Assembly: GCA_963788305.1 (NCBI GenBank)
Contig: CAWBGK010000016.1
Span: 124,001 to 188,000 of the forward strand
From: UTCFX2 sp963788305
GTDB lineage: Bacteria; Chloroflexota; Anaerolineae; Anaerolineales; UBA4823
Direction: 5' to 3'
Length of the DNA stretch: 64,000 nt
Every line of letters begins with the position of its first letter. The stretch's first letter is position 1. Under the pieces are notes generated by a model. It was not told the DNA's origin, did not search any database, and worked only from the letters and a program-made list of their open reading frames with translations. Made by a program: the position numbers and the translations under genes. This document shows, piece by piece, positions 45,066-54,917 of this stretch.

Positions 45066-45087
45066 TATACAGACATAAAGCTGTATA
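45066..45087. promoter_or_regulatory. Inverted repeat at the start site of the metallophosphoesterase promoter, possible operator
   Basis: TATACAG (45066-45072) and CTGTATA (45081-45087) are perfect 7-base arms separated by eight bases. They lie directly downstream of the -10 box, covering the expected start site (about 45084). The layout fits a dimeric repressor; the half-site orientation is opposite to the E. coli SOS box. Confidence 0.55.
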
Positions 45088-45090
45088 TTT

Positions 45091-45119
45091 TTTATAGCAT
45101 GAGTATATGCTTTTATCAA
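45091..45119 (-). promoter_or_regulatory. Promoter of the metallophosphoesterase-to-endolysin gene group
   Basis: Minus strand TTGATA (45119-45114), 17-base spacer, TATAAA (45096-45091). A second palindrome-like element GCAT-N6-ATGC occupies the spacer (45097-45110). A second TATAAT occurs at 45069-45064. The first gene begins at 45032. Confidence 0.65.
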
Positions 45120-45133
45120 CTCGACACATAGAA

Positions 45134-45157
45134 AGGGGGCGGCTCACACCACCCCCC
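45134..45157 (-). terminator. Terminator after the holin gene
   Basis: On the minus strand, GGGGGGTGG and CCGCCCCC form a GC-rich hairpin followed by TTTCT. It separates the tail/holin transcript from the promoter at 45091-45119. Confidence 0.7.
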
Positions 45158-45205
45158 TCCGTAAACACCACTCCCCAGTGTTGCTCGATTTGCTACCTGA
45201 CTGCG

Positions 45206-45553
45206 TTATTCGCAGTCTGAGTTGGCTGCGAGGACAGCCACGTTCTCGGCGTTGATCGCCTCATATACCTGCGCTTCGACCAGGTCGCTGAGAAAGTTTA
45301 AGTCTAGATAAATACCATGCTTGGCAAGCTCGGCCTCGAGCCGTGCAATGACATATGCTTTCTTCTCTTCGCCGTACTTTTCAAGGCCGTCCTTTAAGCC
45401 GTTCTGCTCAGCTGCCATCACAAGCTGGCGGGAAAGCTCGACCGCAAAGTTGAGCTTATCTGCATCAACCGAGGACTTAACCTTCTGGACGCCCCAGCGG
45501 ATCAGCGGGATCACGACCACGGTCAAAATCACCGGGACAAAGACCTGGATCAT
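45206..45553 (-). CDS. Phage holin, LLH family
   Basis: The 115-residue protein has a hydrophobic N-terminus (VFVPVILTVVVIPLIRWG) followed by the helix VDADKLNFAVELSRQLVMAAEQNG and KKAYVIARLEAELAKHGIYLD, the typical phage_holin_LLH pattern. Upstream in frame the sequence reads WIQIYVLQALAVT without a start codon, and a good GGGAGGG-spaced ATG at 45589 leads into another frame. The true start may therefore lie there, with one base error. It forms membrane lesions that release the endolysin. Confidence 0.8.
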   Translation of the reverse strand: MIQVFVPVILTVVVIPLIRWGVQKVKSSVDADKLNFAVELSRQLVMAAEQNGLKDGLEKYGEEKKAYVIARLEAELAKHGIYLDLNFLSDLVEAQVYEAINAENVAVLAANSDCE

Positions 45554-45623
45554 GGTAACCGCAAGTGCCTGAAGAACATAAATCTGTATCCATGAAATAC
45601 CCTCCCAAGATTTTTTCTGAAAC

Positions 45624-46001
45624 TTAGTCTGTCCCCATCTGGATCACTGCGAAGTAGAGTTCAGTTGGGGTTGCAGGCGGGTCGATGAAGACACCATCGG
45701 TGATACCGCTGTCGGTATCAGCCTGCCCATACAGCCCGTTCGAGAACGGGCCGACCACGGCCACACCGTCAGCTACAACGGTAATGGTGAGATCGCCAAG
45801 AGTTGCGCCGTCGACTGTTGCAGGGCGTTTGATCGTCACAATGTGCGATGCTGAATGCAGGTTCTTGATGATGAGCAGTTTGCCTTTGCTCCGGTTGTCA
45901 AACACATGCTTGTTCGTGGCGTTTGCAGCCGTGAACGTGATCGCCGACAGAGCCTGCGTTCGCCCAGTCGTTTGAATTGCCAATACCCCTCTTGCTGCCA
46001 T
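45624..46001 (-). CDS. Phage virion-associated protein candidate
   Basis: The 125-residue protein is rich in beta-strand-forming residues with no membrane segment (MAARGVLAIQTTGRTQ, LLIIKNLHSASHIVTIKRP, LTITVVADGVAVVGPFSNGLYG). AGGAGG precedes ATG 46001. It looks like a small decoration or fibre-associated protein, but no family is recognised. Confidence 0.65.
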   Translation of the reverse strand: MAARGVLAIQTTGRTQALSAITFTAANATNKHVFDNRSKGKLLIIKNLHSASHIVTIKRPATVDGATLGDLTITVVADGVAVVGPFSNGLYGQADTDSGITDGVFIDPPATPTELYFAVIQMGTD

Positions 46002-46016
46002 AGTAGTTCCTCCTGT

Positions 46017-46406
46017 TTACTGAATGCCAAAAAATCGAACTGCAAGATTTATGAGAATTCCAATTACGGTTGCCGCAAATACCGAGGCAATGCCCCATTT
46101 GAATTTGCGAAACTCGTCCTTCTCTTTCTTGGTCTCCTGCTTGCCCTCATTGCGCTCTGCGTCTTCACTGATATGCCTGCGCTCCACCTCGGTCACCCTA
46201 TCGGCCATCGTCAAGACAGCGGGACACATGGACTTATGGTCTTTCTCAAGCGCCTCTAGCCTGGCCTTGATCCCAGGTCCACCGTTTCCAAAGATTGCTT
46301 TCTCGATCCGGTCGACCTTTACCACCATTGATGCCTGGCGCTCATCCTGACGAATTGCCAGATCTCTGATCTCTAAAATTAATTTAAGCTGTTCGTCTTG
46401 AGCCAT
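46017..46406 (-). CDS. Phage coiled-coil protein with C-terminal membrane anchor
   Basis: From ATG 46406 (AAGG upstream) the product has about 129 residues: a long helical part with charged heptads (KLILEIRDLAIRQDERQASM, GIKARLEALEKDHK, EDAERNEGKQETKKEKDEF), then one membrane helix (IASVFAATVIGILINLAV) at the C-terminus. This layout matches haemolysin XhlA-like or holin-accessory proteins, which often sit beside holins. An earlier start at 46448 or 46415 is possible. Confidence 0.68.
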   Translation of the reverse strand: MAQDEQLKLILEIRDLAIRQDERQASMVVKVDRIEKAIFGNGGPGIKARLEALEKDHKSMCPAVLTMADRVTEVERRHISEDAERNEGKQETKKEKDEFRKFKWGIASVFAATVIGILINLAVRFFGIQ

Positions 46407-46470
46407 AGACGACATCCTTTGATTGTGTAGTTTCAGCGCTCTTTTCAATTACTTCAATCGGAAATGAGGC

Positions 46471-46504
46471 AAAAAAGAAAAAGCGGACATTGATTATGTC
46501 CGCT
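46471..46504 (-). terminator. Strong terminator after the 111-residue gene
   Basis: Perfect 9-base arms AGCGGACAT (46482-46490) and ATGTCCGCT (46496-46504) with a 5-base loop, followed on the minus strand by TTTTTCTTTTTT. This is the best rho-independent terminator in the phage part. Confidence 0.93.
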
Positions 46505-46528
46505 CTCTTATCTGCAAAACCCGCAGTC

Positions 46529-46861
46529 TTACTGCTGTGTTTCGAACATGATGAACGGCGAGATGCCGATCAGGTGCGCCGGTGAGATCTCCAGCTTCTC
46601 CAGTTCATTAATGTCCAGCGGAGAAACCTCAATAACAACATCTTCCTTCAGGAAAGACCCAAGTTCTTCATTCGTTGTGGTCTCGTCAGCCGTAATAATC
46701 AGCTTTTGGCGCAGCTCGGCGAACTCCTCCACCTCTTTGTCGACCGCCCTCATCAGCTTCATCACCCGATAGGAAACAGGCAGTGGGAGCTTCTGCTGTC
46801 CAAGCCAGCGAAGTCCCTCAATAGCGTTCAGCACTTCATTCATAGTGACCGTAATAGCCAT
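46529..46861 (-). CDS. Phage protein with its own promoter and terminator (moron-like), DUF1617-like
   Basis: AAGGAG lies five bases before ATG 46861 (GTG 46867 is too close). The product has 110 residues, is soluble and acidic, and helical (VTMNEVLNAIEGLRWLGQQK, LMRAVDKEVEEFAELRQKLI), ending IEVSPLDINELEKLEISPAHLIG. The pattern N-E-V-x3-A...L-P...E-F-x-E-x-R reminds me of DUF1617 proteins of Gram-positive phages; this is unverified. The gene has a consensus promoter, an inverted repeat at the start site and a strong terminator, so it can be expressed apart from the late operon. Confidence 0.7.
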   Translation of the reverse strand: MAITVTMNEVLNAIEGLRWLGQQKLPLPVSYRVMKLMRAVDKEVEEFAELRQKLIITADETTTNEELGSFLKEDVVIEVSPLDINELEKLEISPAHLIGISPFIMFETQQ

Positions 46862-46878
46862 GCTCACTCCTTATATAT

Positions 46879-46896
46879 GCGGTGTTATAATACCGC
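46879..46896. promoter_or_regulatory. Inverted repeat at the start site of the moron-like gene, possible operator
   Basis: GCGGTGTTATAATACCGC: arms GCGGT and ACCGC around an AT-rich centre. It begins six bases after the -10 box, so it covers the start site. A bound dimer would block transcription. Confidence 0.55.
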
Positions 46897-46901
46897 TATT
46901 A

Positions 46902-46930
46902 ATTATAGCAGATTAACTGCCATTTGTCAA
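46902..46930 (-). promoter_or_regulatory. Perfect consensus promoter inside the late operon
   Basis: Minus strand TTGACA (46930-46925), 17-base spacer, TATAAT (46907-46902). It abuts the stop of the 88-residue gene at 46932 and drives the gene at 46529-46861. Confidence 0.88.
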
Positions 46931-46931
46931 A

Positions 46932-47198
46932 TTACAGTTCAAACGTGATGTCGGTCTCTGCCGTCGTCCTGGCTGCATCCTCTGCCGACTTTACGGCAAG
47001 GTCTATCTCATAGGCAACAACAATCCGTTTTAGATGTTGGTAGATCACCCGCTTAACAAACTGGGCTTTCGTCATCGGATTTTGGATTAAGTTGTTATTT
47101 ACATCCAGAATAGTTGCCTGATAGCCATAGCGTGTGCAAACTGCATCGGTCACCCGCTGTGCAATTGCGTCCGGAACTGTTAGTGTAATTGAAGCCAT
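46932..47198 (-). CDS. Small phage protein, 88 residues
   Basis: ITLTVPDAIAQRVTDAVCTRYGYQ, PMTKAQFVKRVIYQHLKRIV, then an acidic Ala/Thr end. AGGAG precedes ATG 47198. The composition fits small proteins encoded after phage fibres (assembly helpers or virion components), but no family is recognised. Confidence 0.65.
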   Translation of the reverse strand: MASITLTVPDAIAQRVTDAVCTRYGYQATILDVNNNLIQNPMTKAQFVKRVIYQHLKRIVVAYEIDLAVKSAEDAARTTAETDITFEL

Positions 47199-47207
47199 TG
47201 TTGTCTC

Positions 47208-50200
47208 CTATTCGACACGAAGTTGCGCTCCGGCAAGCCAGACAGAACCGGCAAAAGTATCATTTGCGTGAGCGGCATCTCGGGTTACTTCGATTGCAAA
47301 GCACACTTCTCTTGTGTGCCCATACGTCCAGTTGATACTGGAGGTCAGGTTGATCGAATGTTTTACAATCCGACTTTCTGTTGTGCCACTACACGCATAC
47401 GCCGTGTTATTGGTATCGCTGAATGCGTAGCTAGCCATGCTCTGGGCGTCTTTCAGGGTTCGAGCGGTGAACTCCCAAACCACATTGCCAGTGCCTGTTG
47501 ATTTCGGCGCAACGAACAGGTCGAGATAGACTGTCCGGTTGCGCCATGTGAATGGGAACTTGGACGAAAAAGCGAAGGAAGGCGTACCAGAGTTTGGAAA
47601 TTCACGAATCTGCGTGTACCAACCAACTACTGTGCCAGCCCCGTTGTAGTAGTAGAAACCGTGGATGTTGAGTGGGATCGTGTCGGCCTCCAGGTTCATC
47701 TTTACCCCGGAATCTTCTGTCCAGTAGGGGGCGTCGTTGTAGCTGTAGATGCGCCCATACCCTGCGCTTGGTGTTGCCGGCGCAGTCGCACGATCTCCCA
47801 AGTCCAGCAAGCCATCCGCAATGATATTGTCGTTCGCAACGGTTCCTGTTTTGTTGCCTACATATAAGCCGCCATCCGTTCTGATGTGGCTTGTGGCAAG
47901 CAACTCGCCAACTGCGGGGGTCCCCGTTAGCGTCCCAAGAAGCAAACCACCATCCACCTTTACATCAGTAATGCCAGCCGATGCTCCATAAAGTTGGATT
48001 AGCGAACCAAATATTTTTACTTCTGAGTTGCCAGAACCCCCAGCCTCTACCATAACCTGTGCGCTGTAATTTCCGTTGGATGTAGAAATCGAGCTATTTG
48101 CTAGTTGCCCATCCGTTGTTACATCAAAGCCGAGATAGCCTTTATCTCCGGCTGGTGGAGTCAAAGCAATTCCACCGTAGGCAATATCGATTGTTGTGTC
48201 TACCCAACGAGCATTGACGGTAAGTAACGTGACACCACCGTAGGCGTATTTGATCCGATTGTCATCTGTGCCAGCAGCGTTTACGGTCAGTCCGTTAGAG
48301 TCAATGACAACTGTGCCGCCACCGCCATACAGTTTGCCATCTGTGCCTGCGTACCACTGCGCAACGCCAGCGTTGTAGCCAGCGATCTGGCCGATTCCGC
48401 CAGAGTTCCAAATCTTCAGCCCAATGGTCGGAGATGCAAACGTGCCAGTGCCCTGGTAGATGCCACCGCTCGAACCAATAGTCAAGATACCATCAATGTC
48501 CAGCCCACCAAGATATCCGGCATTGGCATCGATGGTCCCGGTGATGGATGCATTCGATGCTGTCAATGCACCAGCCGGGGTAACCCGAAACGGAGCAGTC
48601 GCCCTATTGGCAACTGTAGCCCCTGCAAAAAATGGGTAGTCGACAGGATACATACCGGAACTGGTAGCATCTGTTCCAGTATCTTTTGCCAGAGATGCTG
48701 TGTTGATCGTCCACCCGGCAATCGCTCCACCATCGGCTGTGATATCTCCTACAATCGAGAGAGCAGAGCCACTCCAAAGGATTTTATCTCCAGACGAATT
48801 TCCAATGAACAACCTGGGTGTACCGCCATTGAATTCCAGCCACCAGCCGGTACCTGAGTTATATGCAGTCGCCCCGCTCTTGATCACACCGGACGTACCA
48901 ACATCGAGTGTGCCAGATACGGTCAGTCCACTCAACGATCCAGAAGTTGCTGTAATACTCCCAGTAATGGTTGCACTTGTGGCTGTCAAGGCACCTGCTG
49001 GCGTAACCCGGAAGGGTGCCGACGCTCGGTTAGCATAGGTAGCTCCGGCATAGAATGGGTAGTCGGTAGGAGCCATGCCAGAACTGGTATTTGCATCACC
49101 CGTATCTTTTGCATTGTAGGCTGAGTTTATTGTCCAGCCACCGATAGATCCGCCATCCGCTGTGATATCCCCTGTCAATGTGAGAGACGTGCCGTTCCAT
49201 AAAATTTTGTCACCGGATGCATTGCCAATGAACAACCTGGGAGTGCCAGCATTGTAGTCAAGCCACCAGCCTGTACCGATGTCATAGCCAGAAGCACCGC
49301 TCTTGATGACACCTGCCGTGCTGACGTCAAGCGTACCCGAGACTATCAGTGCCTTCAAATACCCGTCGTCGGCGTTGATCGTGCCCCGGATTACCATCCC
49401 GGTTGCTGGAGCGTAGTAGGCGTACTCGTTTCCTGAGTAGTCACCAGCTGCCCAACCGTAGACCTCAACCCCGATGGGCCCCCAACCGTTAAGGTCGCCG
49501 ATCCGCACGCACTCAGTCGCTGTGTTATACGCAGCCCCCTGCTTGTAGAGACTGATCCGAGGCGTGCTGTAGGAGTTGAGCTCGATCCGTCCAGCCCCGT
49601 CCTGCCCAAGCACAATAAACACCGTGCCTGAAGACCAGGATGGATCCGTGCCGTGAGCAGACGCCAGGTCACGGGTGACGTTGTAGGTCGTTCCGCTGAC
49701 CAGTGTGCCAACCTTGATGTACTCCCGCTTGGCAGCCCCGGCAATATCCAATCCGCTCACCAGGACAAAGTCATTCTGGATCATAGTTTTGCCAAAGTTT
49801 ATGGTCGTATCGGCTGAGCCTACCGTTGCGGCAAAAGTGCCCTCGTCTTTTGTGATGACCAGCCAGCCGCCCAACACAGAAGCGGTTTCCTGCACGAACA
49901 GGATTGCGGCGATCTCAGAAGCATATACCCTGCTCCACAGACGGTCGTAGCCACCCAGATCATAGGTATTCGTAGCCTCCGGCTGGATCTTCCTGGATGT
50001 CATCGTAGCTTGGAAAGTGTGTGCACCGGTCCAAGTGTAGGCTTCCGAAGTAGTCAGCGACACGCCGTTTGCATCCACAGTAATATGAGAGCCTGGGTCA
50101 ACAGCAAGTCCAGTAGAGCTGTTCAAAATTAGCCCAGAGGTCGTCTGAAGCTTGACTGCTACCTTGTCTGTAGAGATTTGAATTCCATCGCCCGGGTTGA

Positions 50201-51897
50201 CAGCGAAAGTCCCAGCTGAAAACACCAATCCGTCGCCAGCAAAAGTGCTGAGCAGTGTCCAGGATGGCGTGTAAGGTGCAGCCCCGGTCACAGGAATCTG
50301 ATACTGTGCAGTCCCATTCGACAAACCGACGTTGTCGGCTGCGACGCTGATTAAAGTACCTGCACCTACAGAAAGGACTTTGCTTGCAATGGTAAGCCCG
50401 TTGCCCGCTATAGTGTCTGCAAGCGCAAGGCCGTTCGTGTCAACTGAAAGGCCCGACGTTGCATTTAGTTTGATCGCTACTGCATCCGTGCTGATCTGGA
50501 TGCCATTTCCTACACTAATGTCAAACCCAGATGAAAAGGTAAGCCCGCTCCCCGCAAGTGTGCTGAGCGCCGTCCAAGAGGGTGTGAATGGGGTAGTCCC
50601 AGTCAAAGGTACTTGATATTGAGCAGTGCCGTTCGACAAGCCTATACTGTCGGCAGCAACACTCATCAAAGTACCTGCTCCAACAGCAATAACTTTATTC
50701 GTAATCGAGAGGCCGTTACCTGCAACAGTGTCTGCAAGCACCAGACCATTTGCATCTACAGAGAGACCTGATGTTGTCGCTAATTTAATCGCCACGGCAT
50801 CTGCAGCGATTTGGATCCCATTGCCTACAGCTACATCAAATGCCGATGTGAAAGTAAGACCACTCCCCGCAAAGCTGCTGAGTAGTGTATAAGCTGGTGT
50901 GAAGGGGGAAGCGCCTGTCACAGGCACCTGATACTGAGCAGTCCCAACGGATAGAGAAACAGCATCCGCAGCCACGCTGATCAACGTACCTGCCCCAACC
51001 GAGATGATTTTGCTAGCTACAGTAAGGCCGTTACCTGCGACAGTATCTGCCAGCGCCAGGCCATTGCCATCCAACTCAAGTCCAGATGTAGACTTTAAGG
51101 CCACCGCAACAGCATCAGCGGCAACCGAGATCCCATTTCCAGCGCCGACTGCCAGCACCTTGTTGGTTATTGCCAGGCCATTGCCAGCGATTGCATCTGC
51201 CAGTGCCAGCCCGTTTACATCCACCTCAAGTCCAGAGGTGGACTTCAAACTGACTGCGAGGGAAATATTTGATGTAAGCGCTCCACCCCCGCTCAGGCCG
51301 TTGCCAGCACTGACCGACTTATTGAGTTGGTCTGCTTTCAGCCCGGTAACTGTCACACCCTGAGCATTCGTCCCAAGAGCAAAAGGCGCAACAGCAGTGC
51401 CTGGTGAAAATGAATGCTGGGCCGTGATCGTCCTGGCCGTGCTGACGTGGACATAGTTTGTGTGGTCATCGGCGCTCATCGAACTATGGTGTTTGGACGT
51501 ATTCCCATCGTGAGCGCTGATATCTACGCCATCAATTGTGACACCGCTGTTCACAGACAGGTTCCCGGTAAGCGCCCGGGTGCCATCAGTCAGCAATGCC
51601 AGCGGGTAAACCGCTTTTGGGAAAAACCCACTGCTGTCCAGCGCCAGGATGTTGTTTGCGGTCGGGGTTGCGTAGGCGTGGTAGGCGTCAACCGTGTCTG
51701 CGTTGCCTCCAGTCGTCCCAATCAGGTCATCGGCAATAATCTGCCGGGCGTAGATTTCGATCAAACCTCCGAGCGGAAGACCCAAGATAATAGAGGGCGT
51801 CCTCATCAGGGTTAATATTCCCGCCGACGGTAGAGTTCCCCTTCCTGGAGATAAAATGGCTTTTCAAAAAGTCCAGCAATGCTGCATCAACTCTCAT
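47208..51897 (-). CDS. Large phage tail fibre / receptor-binding protein, one frameshift near the N-terminus
   Basis: The true start is probably ATG 51897, which overlaps the stop of the hub gene (ATGA). It reads MRVDAALLDFLKSHFISRKG and ALYYLGSSARRFDR, then, after a base error at an A3/T3 run (51755-51757), IYARQIIADDLIG, the usual fibre N-terminal motif. The total is about 1560 residues. There is a three-copy 105-residue repeat (AGNGL...NGIQI...NGLALAD), then a two-copy 141-residue repeat (GTLDVG...GWTI...APFRVTPAGALTA), and a beta-rich C-terminal domain ending VWLAGAQLRVE. Such repeats form trimeric beta-structured shafts. It should decide host range. No intramolecular chaperone domain is recognised. 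Confidence 0.85.
48490..49345 (-). repeat. Two-copy 141-residue (423-bp) repeat within the fibre gene
   Basis: Each copy runs from GTLDV-xx-GVIKSGA through GTPRLFIGN-SGDKILW, GDITADGG, GWTIN, KDTG, SSGM and YPF-AGAT to APFRVTPAGALTA. The two copies are about 75% identical by eye and directly adjacent. Confidence 0.8.
50090..51035 (-). repeat. Three-copy 105-residue (315-bp) repeat within the fibre gene
   Basis: Copies begin at AGNGL in steps of exactly 105 residues, each with VGAGTL-SVAAD, GTAQYQ-P-TG, PFTP, GNGIQI and TTSGL-VD-NGL-LADT. The first copy is preceded by two shorter 50-residue half-units (LKSTSGLE). This indicates growth by duplication. Confidence 0.82.
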
Positions 51898-53417
51898 TGC
51901 AACCCCCCACTAATCCCAAGCCGTCCAAGCATGACGTCAAATGCTGTGTCAACCGAGCCGAGCGTAAATGACAGCGTACCGCTGGACGCACTATACGACG
52001 TGCTCATCACAATGCCCATGAAACTATGCGCCGCAATCCCCTGGATGTCGTTTGCACTGGCGTTCAGTCCATCCAGATCGGTTATCAGCACCCTGTGGCC
52101 AGCCCGAATATTGTAAGGCTCCCGTAAGATCCCCATGGTGTCTTTGATCAGGCCGACAACATCAAACTGCGCCTCCTGGGTTGGGTACTTGTATTTTTCA
52201 AGCAACCCGTCCCGGATATCTTCGGCAAGCGCTTCGCCTTCCGGGCTGTTGCCGTTCTGAGCGACAGCTTCGATCACACCATAACGACCCTGAGAATAAG
52301 TATCCTCACCAGGGAGTGTTAAAGATACCCCGGCATCCGTATCATCATAGACAGCATAGATTTTGTTAGCCACATTGCTCATCGAATACGTCAGCGATTT
52401 TAGTGAAGTTGACGATTCGCCGTTGATGTTCAGAATTGACAGGAACCAATCAATTCCAAGGACCCAGTCTGAGTCCGCCACCACATGTGGCATCCGGTTT
52501 TCCCAAATCGCAAAATAGGCGGGGGTTGGTTTGGCGTTTGAATATCCATACCCCATCAGCGACTTAATGATGTCCTTCACCTTTCGGTGCTCAAAGTCGA
52601 TATCATTCTTATCGAATGAGTAGTCACTTTCGTTGACAAAGATGCGGCTCGAATCCCACGATGGAATCAGGTCGATGCAGTCGTACAGGATGTTTTCAAC
52701 GACAAGATTGTTTGAAGGCCCCCTCGTGTTTGCGCTAGTGGGGGCAGCCGTAAGCCCGGTGCAGGACCCATTGCTGATCGAAATATTTAAAGTAGAATTG
52801 TTGACCGTATAAATCTTACGGGTCAGGACAACATTAGCATCTGTTCCGCCTATTGTAAACAGATTGGTGACCTCTTCTACAGCGTTCAATCCATTCCGTA
52901 TCTTAGTAGCAACCACAGTAGCGCCATCGCCCAAGGCGACGGTGATGGCATAAGTCCTATTCGGATTATCACCAAATTCCGCAGATGTTATCGTGACACT
53001 GGCACTGCCGCTCATCGAGACCGTGCCAACCACAGTCGCAGTCTCGATCTGAGTCATGGGAGGATAAAGGTCTTCCATAAGCACGTCGTTCGCTTTGGCG
53101 TAGTACCCAAGGCAGTTTACTTGCATGTTGAACCCCGATGTGGAAACGTCAATAACAAACCCCTCATAAACTCGCTTCGCTAAGGCGTCATAGATCACAA
53201 TATGGGCATTCAGGTAGATGCGCATCCTGACTGCAGTAAGGTCTCGGCTGCCGTAGACCGAAAAGGAACAGGTGCCAAACCCACCGTGAAACCCGGTGGT
53301 GAACGTCAAAGAATCAGAAACATCCAAATTCTCAAAATATCGAGCAGGGTGCTCCCAATCCCACGAACTGTCGTAAATCAGGTTGTTATGAATGTATACT
53401 GCCGCAAAGAATTCCAT
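51894..53417 (-). CDS. Phage tail hub / minor tail protein
   Basis: From ATG 53417 the product has 507 residues. MEFFAAVYIHNNLIYDSSWDWEHPARYFENL opens a beta-rich domain (TFTTGFHGGFGTCSFSVYG), and later parts (RKVKDIIKSLMGYGYSN, LTYSMSNVANKIYAVYDD, GHRVLITDLDGLNASANDI) resemble the gp27-like hub folds of tail-associated proteins. No lysozyme or peptidase motif is seen. It lies between the distal tail gene and fibre, the usual hub (Tal) place. TTG 53435 is a less likely start. Confidence 0.72.
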   Translation of the reverse strand: MEFFAAVYIHNNLIYDSSWDWEHPARYFENLDVSDSLTFTTGFHGGFGTCSFSVYGSRDLTAVRMRIYLNAHIVIYDALAKRVYEGFVIDVSTSGFNMQVNCLGYYAKANDVLMEDLYPPMTQIETATVVGTVSMSGSASVTITSAEFGDNPNRTYAITVALGDGATVVATKIRNGLNAVEEVTNLFTIGGTDANVVLTRKIYTVNNSTLNISISNGSCTGLTAAPTSANTRGPSNNLVVENILYDCIDLIPSWDSSRIFVNESDYSFDKNDIDFEHRKVKDIIKSLMGYGYSNAKPTPAYFAIWENRMPHVVADSDWVLGIDWFLSILNINGESSTSLKSLTYSMSNVANKIYAVYDDTDAGVSLTLPGEDTYSQGRYGVIEAVAQNGNSPEGEALAEDIRDGLLEKYKYPTQEAQFDVVGLIKDTMGILREPYNIRAGHRVLITDLDGLNASANDIQGIAAHSFMGIVMSTSYSASSGTLSFTLGSVDTAFDVMLGRLGISGGLQ

Positions 53418-53424
53418 GTTTGGC

Positions 53425-54914
53425 TCACATCGCAAGCGTCAAATAAGTAGGTACACCGAAAAGCCGGACATTTAACAGTCTGTTTCTATCTACTTTACCA
53501 TCTTCAGGATCGGCTCCAATCGACTGGAAGCAGACCACCTGGTCAAGACCCGGCTGAAGTTTTATCGGCTCCATCAGCCCATACCACGGGTTGGACGTAC
53601 CTAAGACAGACGGGTGAAGCGAATATTCCTGCCCCTGCCAGGCGTCATCCACCGCTGTAAAATCCTGGTTCGAAATTGCATCTCTTGATCGAAGGATGCG
53701 AAAGCCGTCCCGAATTGGAAGGAAGGTCAAATAGTCAAATTCAATCGTGTGAGCTGCATCTGCAGCATGGAACAGCGCAAAGCTGATATCCAGGTAATCG
53801 TATGTAGCCGGGGGAACAATGTTGCCAGGGGGCCAATGAATGCTGGCTATCGGGTGCGTGGTGTGGTCTGTGTTTATTTTTACAAACTCAGTAACATACC
53901 TCATGTTCGTTGTAACGTAAGAATCTGTTCCAACCGCAAGCATCACATTGGAAGTCGTGGTCTTCGTTAGAGTATGAAGAAAAGTAAAATACATCCCCTT
54001 AGAAATCTCGACGTTGCCCACATGATCATAGCAAGTCCCGGGTTATGTGCTTCCGGAAGCGATGTTCCACTCACTGAACCATTATAGGCATCCGTGTCAT
54101 CATCATCCGTATAATAGTTTTCTTGTATTCTGGTATCTTCATTGTCTAACAATAAAGATGTATCGGAATAGGGATCGGTGAAGGGGTAAACCTGCTGTCC
54201 CATATAAATATGAGACCAGCGTGAAAATGTTGCGCCTGGACCAATCTCCCACCGGGTCAGCCAGGGTGAAGAGCCCGGCACATCGTCACCATCGACCATC
54301 ACGTAATGGTTATTGCTGCCTCCAGGATTTCCAACCACAATTCCACCTGTCGTCTTTGACGCTATGCTGTGGTTGTACAGCGGGATTTCATACGTGACTG
54401 CTTCCAGGGAGCCTATGTTTTTATAAAGGGAAACTCCGTACCCAAACGCACTGAGGTACAGGTTCAGCTGGCAGTTGGCAACGCCATACCTGCCCTCAGA
54501 ATGCCAATGGATTTTAGCAACCGAAAGGATATCGTCTGGAAAAGAGACGTCCCCGCCGTAAACCTCAAAGTACGTGAGGTTATCTGCACCCTCCCAGGAA
54601 TAGGACAACTCAACCCTTTGACCTGCATGATATCTCGACCGATTAAGCGCCCGCCCAAGCAGGCGTTCGATCTTATGGAGCGATTCGATCACATCATGTC
54701 TGGTCGGGCCTCTGATCTCAAAGCCGATCTTCGCATCCCGGTACTGGTAGTTGTTCGAAACCGGAACGTAGAAGTTGGAATAATATGGCACGAGCGTACG
54801 TTGTGTCTTAGCAAGACCTATGTTGAACTCGCCATCTTCCACCAGATAAATCGAGCTCAAAAAGTCTACGGACTCTACACCGTCTGTTAACTGCAGTCTA
54901 AATAGCTGCGACAT
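53425..54914 (-). CDS. Distal tail-like protein, one frameshift
   Basis: The frame from ATG 54914 (four bases after the tape measure stop) and the frame from 54021 join near 54010 (GTCYDHVGNVEISKG), giving about 495 residues. The N-terminal part, FRLQLTDGVESVDFLSS, then YRDAKIGFEIRGPTRHDVIESLHKIERLL, matches the start of Dit-like baseplate proteins. The C-terminal half is a galectin- or carbohydrate-binding-type beta domain (TTTSNVMLAVGT, FVKINTDHTTHPI, FLPIRDGFRIL), larger than in small Dit proteins. Genomic order supports the call. Confidence 0.72.
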
Positions 54915-54917
54915 TCA

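Noticed and set aside
47208..51806. Many plus-strand ORFs antisense to the fibre gene (such as 50332-50616 and 51004-51363)
   Set aside because: They mirror the repeat structure of the fibre, have no ribosome-binding sites, and their codon pattern is explained by the minus-strand gene.
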